Origin: Adiantum capillus-veneris
Lineage: Eukaryota; Streptophyta; Polypodiopsida; Polypodiales; Pteridaceae
Length of the DNA: 64,000 nt
Assembly (NCBI GenBank): GCA_014529385.2
Contig: CM043945.1
Span: 2,017,312 to 2,081,311, forward strand
Reading direction: 5' to 3'
The notes under the pieces: generated by a model
Seen by the model: only the letters and a program-made list of their open reading frames with translations
Told to the model about the DNA's origin: nothing
The model's database searches: none
Program-made: the position numbers and the translations under genes
Shown: one piece after another, positions 55,991 through 64,000 of the stretch
Position numbering within the stretch: the stretch's first letter is position 1
Layout of the letters: the number at the start of each line of letters is the position of its first letter

Positions 55991-57630
55991 TCCATGTGGG
56001 TTTACTTATTTCTGATATATTGAAGTAACCTTGGGTTTGACCCTATCAAAATGCATTTTTGATGGTTTCTAGTAGGATACTAGCAAGTCCAAATTCTCCA
56101 TTAAGGGAATATTTTCATATTAATGGATAATATAAGTCATAAACATATTAAAAAAACCATTCTTGGATATTTAAAGTAACTACACACGATCTCTACTATT
56201 GCAGTCCTACAACAGCTTGGCTAGCAACACAACACACACACTCGGTAAAGCTTACCATGGGCCGCTAGTCTTCATGGCACTCCACACACACACGCGTGCG
56301 CGCACGCACACACACACACACACGCGCACACACACACACACACATGGCCCCTCACAGCTGTCTGCTTGTAAAGCCCTTGATTCACGGCCTCCTGACCCCA
56401 CCAAACAACTTGCTTACAGTGATTCACACACACATATACATTCTCATTGCCTGCAGCGGTCATACCTGCTCAATATAGGTATCGTAGGCAACCCAGATAC
56501 CATGCACGTGTTGGCCCCATTATAGCTCGTAGGATTCTCAGATCTCTGCCCCCACTTGCTCAGTGCTCAGCTTCAGTTCTCGCACACAGCCGGAGTAGCC
56601 GTTTTCTGCAGGCTAGTCCAGTTCGAAACGACCACACACTTATGCCGGGATTTTCTCCATTCTCCAGAACACTCCCTCTCTCTCATCCTCAGCTGAGGCC
56701 CAAGCTCCCCACATCCCCTGGCTCGCTCTGTCGCCTACACAGACAGCCCCAATACCAAGGCAAAATAATACTAACAAAATAAAAAATAAAAGAAAATTGA
56801 TGATTTGGGGGGCACCTTTTGGCATTCACACACACACACACACAAGCGTGATGTACATTGTTCATGGCATGGAGCATGCCCTACATTAATGGTGCTGGCA
56901 AACTCCAAAGTCAACAAAAAACAGTGTGGATCTGTGCTTCCCCAACCCTGCTTGGTGCTCTTCCTTATATGCAATTGCGAATTTGTGATAAGCACGAGCC
57001 AATCCTTTCAGCTCCAACCAATCGTTCAAGGTTTCGAAGCCGCAGCCATTCACACCTTCTTTTCAGGCTCCCACACCTACCCATCATTTCATGACTCCCC
57101 CATTCTCAAATGCCGACTCAGATAGGAATAATAGAAATACATTGAAAAAAATTTGTTTATCTTTTTTAAAATGAGTGAGTTCCCACCCATTGTGATGAGC
57201 CAATCATAAGATGACTTAGGAGACCAAGAAAATGAACAAAAATTATCATAGTCAAAGTTCTCATTGCAATAAATGGGGATCGATCGATGCTTGTGCTTGA
57301 TAGATATATTTTTTGAGCACTAAAATGTTGACAGTTTGATTGGCTTTTGAGTTATCAATGCAATTCTCTCTCTCTCCCCCTCTCTCTCTTCTTGCTTCAT
57401 ATTTGAAAATCCACTAAGATGAGAGCATGGAAATGATTTTCCTATGGGTATGGGAATTGATTCTTTGTGGTGGTTGTATGAGGTTTTCATGCGTAAACAA
57501 ACTTCATTGCACAACTGCCTCTAGTTTATGCACTTTTCTAATACTTGGTTTGATTAACATTCTCATTGCATTACATGAAGAATTCTTTTTGGCATGCAAG
57601 GGAGCTTAGTTGAGAGAATCATGTTTGGTT
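55991..57630. other. Breakpoint region and start of element X interior; microsatellites
   Basis: The gypsy homology fades between about 55930 and 56050. Beyond it lies sequence with (CA)n at 56281-56344 (mixed with CGCG) and 56826-56844 and no recognisable gene. Open frames at 56199-57125 on both strands overlap each other and largely translate repeats. A short CT-rich block lies at 57366-57390. Confidence 0.45.
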
Positions 57631-57639
57631 GAGAATGTG

Positions 57640-57960
57640 CATTAAAAACCTGAGCGTGGAATTGCTTATTGCAATTAAGTGCTTAAATTGATCAAAAAAT
57701 CATTGCATAGCACTAAGAAGTTGACCTTTCTTTGGCCAAAACTAAGAATTAAAATTTGACCTGTGAATTCTTAGTGCTTTATTTGAATGCAAAAATCACT
57801 GCAAAGCACTAACGTTGATCTTGTTTGATGGACAAAAGAGAGCATGAAAATTTTGGGCTTGTGATTGATTGTGCATTCTTTTAGTGCTTGTGTTGAATGC
57901 TCAAATGCTTAAGAGCACTAATGATTTGAATTGTTTTGAAGGGATATGGCAAGGTTGTAC
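57640..57960. repeat. Imperfect tandem repeat with TTAGTGCTT/AAGCACTAA hairpins
   Basis: About three units of ~130-140 bp, each with a TAGTGCTT word, a variable stretch including AATGCAAAAATCA or AATGCTCAAATG, and an inverted AGCACTAA word (57710, 57805, 57922). Each unit could fold into a short hairpin. Confidence 0.6.
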
Positions 57961-58039
57961 TTTCATTGATCCAAGAAGGGGTCATCATTGCAAAATATTA
58001 CAAAATGTGGCTAGTTAGATCCATTCCAATTCTTTGGAT

Positions 58040-58400
58040 TAAAAGTTGTATACATGTTAGCTCATAGCTTGGTCTAACTTGAAAATGTTTTCATTTTGAG
58101 CTAGGTGTTTACCCAACTTTTTTGAGAGCTATCAAGTACAAAATTTGGCTTTTGAGAGCCATTCATTTTTATTTCATAAAGTTGCAGTCATCTCTAGCGC
58201 ATAGATTGCTCTAAAATTGTAAAATTTCATGTGAGCTAGTTGTTAGCCAACTTTTTGGAAAGCTTTAAAATGTAAAATTCGGCTTGAAGAGCCACTTCAT
58301 TTCATCAAGTTACATTATTTTCAGCTCTTGGCTTGTTTTAAATTCCATATTTCAAGTGAGCTAACACCTAATCAACTTTGAATCATGCATGAGAGGACAT
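58040..58400. repeat. Imperfect tandem repeat, ~125-bp unit
   Basis: Three units share GAGCTAG-TGTT-ACCAACTTTTT, AAAATTTGGCTT and GAGAGCCA-TTCATTT, starting near 58100, 58230 and 58360 (last partial). They are noncoding. Together with 57640-57960 they look like subrepeats in the untranslated interior of element X. Confidence 0.65.
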
Positions 58401-59160
58401 TAAATTGCAAAATTTGCTTATGTAAAAGCATTTTATCTCTCATTTTTTATATGTATGCATAAATTTGCTACAAAGAACATCATGTGCATAACCAAAGGCA
58501 CTTTTTTCCCTTGGGTTTTTTCCCTTTGGCAAATTCGGGTATGCAAAACCTTAGCTTTAGGTTTTCATCAATGTTTTTTGTGTGCTTTTGGATTTCAATA
58601 AAAGGCCTTTGCAGCTTGTGTTTACACTTAGCTTCAAATCAGCTTCTTTTGCAAATAAAGAGATCAAGAGGCTTCTCTACAAATGGGATGCTTGCTCAAG
58701 GATGCACAAAGAGCATGAATAGGTGTAATCCTTCCATAATTTTGCTCTTTTGTTTATCTTTCCATTCTCTATGCTTGGCTTAAGTAATTTTTGCTTCTAA
58801 GCTATGGTTTTTTCATGTTCAAAAGTTAGGCATCCTAAAGTTTCAACACTTTGCTTTGTGAAAATTAACTCATCAAAAAATTAGGTTTTATGTGTGCTAA
58901 TCATAGGTAATTGGCTTGACCGTAGGTTAATATAGGTTCATTTCTCATTAGTCCTAGACTCTTAGTGATAGTCTTATTACTCCATTCATTTTTAACATGA
59001 CCTAGGGCTATGATTAGGCTTTAGTCCTTTAGTCCAATTTCCATAAGAATCTCATAATGGAAGCAATAAAAAAGTGCTAAAAGAATGAAACAATGAAGCA
59101 AAAAAGTGTCAGAAAAAGTAGTAAAAATGCTACTAGACACATGAAAAGAAATTTTCTATG
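58401..59160. other. No recognisable gene
   Basis: AT-rich interior of element X; nothing recognised. Confidence 0.4.
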
Positions 59161-59164
59161 TTAT

Positions 59165-59437
59165 GTTGTGTCTTTGTGAGGCCTAGCGCCTTATTGGCAC
59201 TTGGCAAGCAAGGGAAATTACCTTGGCTCCCTTGGTCAAGGCCCTAAACCAATGCCCTGGGCTGATAGGGGTTAGTCGTCACCTTGGTAGGCTAGTAGGC
59301 TTTTGGAACAACTTCTTGAGGGTTCCAGGAGCCGAGAGTCGCACCTAGACTTGCCTTGGGGTGGTAGCCTTGTATTGTGCTTTATTTTTTTCAATGAATG
59401 ACAAAAACAAACTTCCATGCGCTTCAAAAAAAAAAAA
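59165..59437 (+). mobile_element. Possible LINE or SINE 3' end with poly-A
   Basis: A GC-richer segment inside AT-rich surroundings ends with CTTTATTTTTTTCAATGAATGA and a 12-A tail at 59426-59437. That is the look of a plant LINE 3' end. The 5' boundary and target duplication are not clear. Confidence 0.35.
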
Positions 59438-59866
59438 CTGTGACAATGTACTAATAGATTATGAGCTTTTTTATAGCATTTAGACATGATAGACTTGAAT
59501 GATTATTAATATTGATCACATAGTTTTTAGGCTAGTAGGTTTATGAACTTGCATTAGCCTAGGGTCATAAACTGATTGCTTGTGTGTCATGCATAACACT
59601 GAAATTTCAAGTGGTTTAATCTTCATGATAGTTTGAGTGTTTTTTTGCTTTATGTTGTTTAGTTTTTGAATATGATTCATCCATCTTTTAGAAGCAAAAA
59701 TTCACTTTGCATGATTGTTCATTGTACTTCATGTTTTTATCCTTGTTGGCCTTTAATGCTGATTACTTATTCTTATGTTTTGCAGCTCAACATTTCTTCC
59801 ATGGACTTGCTTTCTACCATGTCACCGTGTTTTGCTTCACCAGCACACGAGGACGTGCGCCAAATT
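59438..59866. other. No recognisable gene
   Basis: 3' end of the element X interior. The last coding-like stretch (59666-59920) overlaps the purine tract and LTR start and is not convincing. Confidence 0.4.
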
Positions 59867-60078
59867 AGGAAGGGGGGAATGTTAGCAGCAGCTAACACAG
59901 GCTATAGAGATATGCTATGATTGTGCATAATATTTCCAACACACTTTGTATAAGTCTTGGGCTCACTTGGAGTTTCAAAGTTGTATATGATAGTTAGAGG
60001 GCTCAAGCTTAAACCCATAGTAGAAGGGATTGTGGTGAAAGCCTTTAAAAGGAAGCCTTTATGCAAGGAGGCTTCATT
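59867..60078 (+). repeat. Polypurine tract and first 199 bp of LTR-X
   Basis: AGGAAGGGGGGAA (59867-59879) is followed by TGTTAGCAGCAGCTAACACAGG (LTR-X start, 59880). The LTR matches 46494-46712 apart from a small insertion there. It is broken at TCATT (60074-60078) by the gypsy 5' LTR. Confidence 0.82.
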
Positions 60079-60999
60079 TGTTAGCAGCAAGCTAACACGG
60101 ACATCATTTTTCGGAGTTCTCCTTGTAAAACAATTATTATTTTGATAAATTGAGAAAATTGTAACTCCTATTTTCTTGGTAAACTTTGTAATTAATGAGC
60201 CGGGGCTACAAGCTTCCAGATTGTATCAACCGGTCAATTCCCACCTTTGGTAGAACACCAGATTATTACTTTGGACCACCCAAAAACCTTGGCTAAGGTA
60301 TAAAAGCCAATTTTTGTAAATTTTTAATAAGTTTTTGGATAAGAAATACATAGCGTGAGCTAACGGCGCTCACATCTCTCCTTCTCGCACTTCCGACTCC
60401 TTCTCCGGTTGTCACATTGCGAATGCGTTTGTTGCATTGCAACCGCAGGTAAGAGCTCTACGCATTGACGTAAGCCATTACAGTATTTCGTAGCTTTTGG
60501 CGTCGTCGATCCACGGCCTAATTTCATCATAATTAGGAATTTACACTTTTAAATCAAAAATTAAGCATAGGCAGAGTATTGGGGCATCATTGCTAAGCAT
60601 TTAGATGCATTCTGGGTCGAAAACGACTAGGTAAAAAATCCACTGCTGTTAATAATCGCGATTTTGGAACTTGACCTAAAGTGGGATTTGAGGCCATAGG
60701 CATGTGTGCTTAGGTCTTATAAACTTGTCCTAGAAGTTTCGTTACGTTTGGATGTCATTTGATGCTGTAACGGATGTGATTTGCTTGCCGATGAGCGATT
60801 GGCTTTTGGTGATTTCAGTCACTTGAGTGTAGCTTGAGTTAGATGCGAGTTGTTAGTTGTTTTCCAAGAGATTGACAACCTCTTGTAGCCTCTATGCACT
60901 AGTCGAGTCAGCTTCGTCCCATGGTTTGACAAATTAATCGTGGTTCTCGCTAATATACTGCAATAAGATAGGACGATGAGGTTAGACATGCGTCCCAGA
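60079..60999 (+). repeat. Gypsy family 1 5' LTR
   Basis: 921 bp, TGTTAGCAGCAAGC to GCGTCCCAGA (the last CA is mutated to GA compared with the inverted copy). A one-sided palindrome copy, GTTAATAATCGCGATT, lies at 60648-60663. A TATA-like GGTATAAAAG lies near 60297. Confidence 0.88.
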
Positions 61000-61017
61000 T
61001 TTGGCGCCGTTGCCGGG
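61000..61017 (+). other. Primer-binding site of gypsy family 1
   Basis: TTTGGCGCCGTTGCCGGGG directly after the LTR, the standard Tat/Athila-like primer site. Confidence 0.88.
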
Positions 61018-62948
61018 GATCGAAGAGACCTAAACTGGGGGAAAACACGAGCGTCTTGTGTAATTGTCCCTTAACTTCTTCTAGGTTCGCCTAGAGTTCA
61101 AAACTTTCTTTTAGGAACCGCATAGCTTAAGATTGTTGTCTTTGGCTGTGTAGAGGTAGCTTGGAAGTAATCGTACTTGCTGAGTACCTTTAGGACTGTA
61201 GGATTGTAGATTTAGATTATGATTTGGAGAATGATTGGTAGACGAGACAAGTCTTAAGATCAAGGCTCTGAAAAACATAAAAAACACAAGAAAACGAGTG
61301 TTTGTGGACACTTTTCACAATCCCATTGCATGAGAACCTAGGAGTAGGGTAAGTAGGATCCGAGGTGGATTTCAGAACATTGCTCACTCCAAACGAATCA
61401 AGTGTGAGTTGTTATATAAAGTTGCAAAATTTCAGGTCTACGGCTAGAAATAGCTTGAAAATACTCGAATTCACTCAATCCGACTGGAAAGTAAGCCTAA
61501 GAGTTGTCCGAACCAGCGGGTAAGCTCAAAGACACTTCGAAGTAAAAATTTCAAGAAGTTGACCAAAACTCATATTATTTACTTTTTCTTGACATTTTAG
61601 GCCAAATTAAGTTTTGACTTGATTTATAGGCTTTAAAAACATCATAAAAAGACTGTCTTTGAAAAAATTAAAAAAAAAGTGCTCATTTCAAGCCTCAAGT
61701 TAATAATCACGATTATTAACTTTTTGCTCTAAATTGGCCAAGATTCATACCATTGACTCATTGCATGTGTACAAACAACTTTTGTAAAGGCCCAAAAGAT
61801 TTGGATCACTAAACTGGCAAGAATCTAAAAGTTTGTACTGACTTTTTGAATCTTACGTGTGGAATGAGGAAAAATATATCCAAACTTGATGAAACTTGAT
61901 TCATAGGATTATATTGATGTGATAAACATGTGTATGTGCTCAATTGACCAAAAACTTGCAAAATTTTGGCAAAAGTAAATAATCGCGATTATTTACATCT
62001 GCCCTGTTTTTGAACTTTTTTTACCAAGTTGGCATACCACTAGCTTTACCATGTTGTAATAAGCCCACAAACCAAATTTGGTAAGATTTGAATCATTGGA
62101 TTGAAAATTGTGACTAAAATTGCAAAGTTAGTCTACGGACAGATAATTGATGACCATTTGATTAAAAATTGTCCAAACTTGATGAAAATTAGCTAGTGAC
62201 CTTAACTTAAGGTGCTTAACAGATCTGTGTCAAGGCTGGGGCAAATATTTGCAAAAAATTATCAAAAGTAAATAATTGTGATTATTTACTTCTGGTTCAA
62301 AACTTGTTGATTTTACAAATTTGAGTATACCACAAGGTCAAGAACATCAAGTAAACTCCACTAACCAATTTTGGTGAATTCGGACCACAAAAGTGAGACT
62401 TAAGCCAGATTCTCGAAATCAGATACTACGGACACAGAACAGTGGGTAATCTTGATCAAATTTTATCCAAACTTGTCCAAGGGCTTTAACAAGTTGTATG
62501 CTTGCCAAACCAATCCAAAAAGTGCAAAAAAGTGACAAAAGTTAATAATCACGATTATTTACTTCTGCTATCCAGAGACTTCAATTTTGACTTTTGGGCA
62601 TATACAATGTTAGACCAGCATAAAATAGGCCATAGGGAAAATTGGAGTTCAATTGGATCAAAATCGGTACAGATACACTCAGTGTACAGGTTGCAGATTA
62701 GACCTTTGATTTTGCTAAAGCTGAATCTAAAAATCAAATTTTTGACTTCCATAGCATGATTTGAAGTGATATACACAGACCAATTACGAGGGTTCTCAAG
62801 AGCTCTACTGTCCTTATAGAAAAATAGCTAATTTGATTAGTTTTGTACAAGAATCAGTGGCTTGACAGGAAGTTACAATTGAATCGAGTGGAAATTGACG
62901 ACAAGTCAATCCAAGGTGAGTACTCAATCCAGGGCTTCATAAGTCTAT
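61018..62948 (+). repeat. Gypsy family 1 leader with four ~285-bp-spaced palindromes
   Basis: Noncoding leader. The 22-bp palindromes lie at 61699-61720, 61975-61996 (perfect), 62268-62289 and 62541-62562; spacing is 276, 293 and 273 bp. Each sits in a similar context (AAAAGT before; CTTCTG or CATCTG after the last three). Sequence between them is only loosely similar, so the palindrome is better preserved than its surroundings. Confidence 0.88.
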
Positions 62949-63543
62949 ATGAACCTTAGATCCAGTCGTGTAATAGGAAATCAAGGCCTATTCGGAGAAA
63001 ACACCAGTAGAGTATCCACTGAAGAAAGCGTGAATCAAGGCAATTTCTTGCACACAATTCCTGAAGAAGTCTCGGACACTTTTTTAGATTCAACATCCGA
63101 AATGTTTTCTTACTCAACTCACTCGAAAACCGGAACGACAATGCGCTATAAGCATATACTCTCTTTTTACAAGACTAACCGTCATGGAGCCCAGGTTTAC
63201 TTGGATCCTAACAAAGAGTATGCTATTGCATTGATGACCATGGTATTGAGTTCGAAGAAGAGGTTAGGGCAAACAAATAAGGAAAAATGTACATAGATCG
63301 AAACGGAACTCAATATGTACAAGTCGAAAATCCTGATGTGGTAGACAAATGGGGATTAGAAGTAAACACTATAATCCCAGATATGTCAGCAATAGAAGGA
63401 CCACCAACTTTGGAATTCGAGGGATACAATCAAGTAGACTTGAAGCCTTTGAAATGGCTTAGTACAGATAATCCTAGGATCGGAGTCTATTGTTGGGAAG
63501 ATAGAAACATAAAAGATCTTCTCATGCTAGAGCGGGATAATTA
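62949..63543 (+). pseudogene. Upstream ORF relic of gypsy family 1 (before Gag)
   Basis: Open frames 62949-63296 and 63287-63543 overlap and read as one ~195-residue protein with a frameshift near 63288. It starts MNLRSSRVIGNQGLFGEN and has an acidic Ser/Thr-rich part. It then has two segments of the form Y-x-D-x2-G-x2-Y or similar (QVYLDPNKEYA; MYIDRNGTQYVQV), followed by LEVNTIIPDMSAIEG and KPLKWLSTDNPRIGVYCWED. The module resembles those in the family 2 polyprotein (LYVDEDGHYY). Function unknown. It ends seven bases before the Gag ATG. Confidence 0.5.
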
Positions 63544-63549
63544 ACGGCC

Positions 63550-64000
63550 ATGAAGATCATCTATATCTTCAACACCAAAGATAAGGGATCTGCGGACCTA
63601 CCAACTTACTTGTTTAGGACTTGTTATAAAAAAAATTTTGTTATGATGACTCCTGAGGAGGTAGAACAAACCAAATACCAGGGGTATTCCATACGGGATT
63701 GGATATTGGGTCAAGGACCAGAAACCACTCCAAGAGATAAACATCGTGAGAGATCATCTGAGAGTAATGTGAAGAAACCAGAAATCACCTCATCACGTAG
63801 AAAATTGGGTGACAGTAAGACCAGTCCAGGGCTACATGAGTCACTATTTCCGACAGACTGGTTTGAAGGATTCGGAACAGGACCAACTCCCAGAAGACCT
63901 GGAGTTGAACCGCATAGACGTGTCAGACCAACTGATTTTCAAAAATGGATCAAAAAATATAGTGGATCAGGGGATTCATATGACCACTTAGCAAGCTTTA
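63550..64000 (+). CDS. Gypsy family 1 Gag, N-terminal part (open to window edge)
   Basis: From the ATG at 63550 the frame is open for 150 codons to the window end, so it has no stop in view. It starts MKIIYIFNTKDKGSADLPTY, has a basic Ser/Pro-rich linker, and ends with PTDFQKWIKKYSGSGDSYDH followed by LASF. Read together, W-KKY-GSGD-YDHLASF is the typical entry into the retrotransposon Gag capsid domain (K-Y-G-DP--HL--F pattern). Gag forms the particle that packages the element RNA. No stop or frameshift is seen, so this part may be intact. The capsid itself lies beyond the window. Confidence 0.75.
   Translation, partial: MKIIYIFNTKDKGSADLPTYLFRTCYKKNFVMMTPEEVEQTKYQGYSIRDWILGQGPETTPRDKHRERSSESNVKKPEITSSRRKLGDSKTSPGLHESLFPTDWFEGFGTGPTPRRPGVEPHRRVRPTDFQKWIKKYSGSGDSYDHLASF

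Larger units (their letters stand above)
60079..64000 (+). mobile_element. Gypsy family 1 element, 5' portion (runs off the window)
   Basis: A 5' LTR (60079-60999), primer site (61000-61017), ~1.9-kb leader with four palindromes, a small upstream coding relic (62949-63543) and an open Gag start (63550 to the edge). It is the same family as 48300-55990, in opposite orientation, and both are inserted at the same TCATT site of LTR-X. Confidence 0.85.

Noticed and set aside
1-64000. tRNA, rRNA or other structured RNA genes
   Set aside because: I read for tRNA-like arms and found only retrotransposon primer sites complementary to tRNA ends; a tRNA scan would be needed to be certain.

Overview
The window looks like a repeat-dominated piece of a large plant nuclear genome. 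No intact host gene was recognised in 64 kb. The content is CACTA, Ty1/copia, Ty3/gypsy and LINE sequence, with many (GA)n/(CT)n and (GT)n microsatellites, and most coding stretches carry stops that C-to-T changes could explain. A fern or other non-angiosperm land plant is my best guess, from recalled resemblance of the LINE and retrotransposon proteins to fern sequences; this is inference, not something shown here.

Layout. 0.76-1.86 kb: decayed coding relic of an unrecognised, transposase-like family. 3.0-4.7 kb: about nine hairpin modules at ~100-bp period, ending in a ~310-bp foldback. 7.5-8.24 kb: gypsy integrase relic (minus). 8,650-20,763: one CACTA element, with 13-bp terminal inverted repeats and ATA target duplications. 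It holds a 5'-truncated LINE, a 3.8-kb copia element with identical LTRs and GATAG duplications that splits the CACTA transposase gene, and a spliced transposase-24-like gene. 24.3-44.0 kb: three elements nested in each other. An old plus-strand gypsy is split by a minus-strand copia (LTRs 26,424-26,660 and 41,299-41,564), which is split near its polypurine tract by a minus-strand 11.6-kb gypsy-type element (26,670-38,304) that encodes Gag/protease-like protein but no reverse transcriptase. 44.1-46.5 kb: copia pol relic. 46.5-48.3 kb: two copies of an unassigned LTR ('LTR-X') arranged tail to tail. 48.3-55.9 kb: minus-strand gypsy 3' portion (Gag C-part, protease, RT, RNase H, 3' ORF relic, LTR). 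56-60 kb: interior and LTR start of element X. 60,079-64,000: 5' LTR, leader and Gag start of a gypsy of the same family as the 48-56 kb piece, in opposite orientation.

Most unusual observation. Two different gypsy families here each carry a family-specific perfect or near-perfect palindrome, repeated about every 285 bp in noncoding leader or 3' sequence, and each LTR carries one degenerate or half copy. Family 1 uses a 22-bp palindrome with core AATAATCGCGATTATT (7 copies). Family 2 uses a 24-bp palindrome with arms AGACATCCTAC/GTAGGATGTCT (about 11 full or half copies). This looks like a shared cis-acting architecture with a switched sequence identity. Second in interest is a non-autonomous copia lineage (one young and one old copy) that keeps Gag, zinc knuckle, protease fold and the RNase H-side tail but lacks integrase and RT and has lost the protease DSG triad.

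All family assignments come from reading motifs by eye. No alignment or database search was run.
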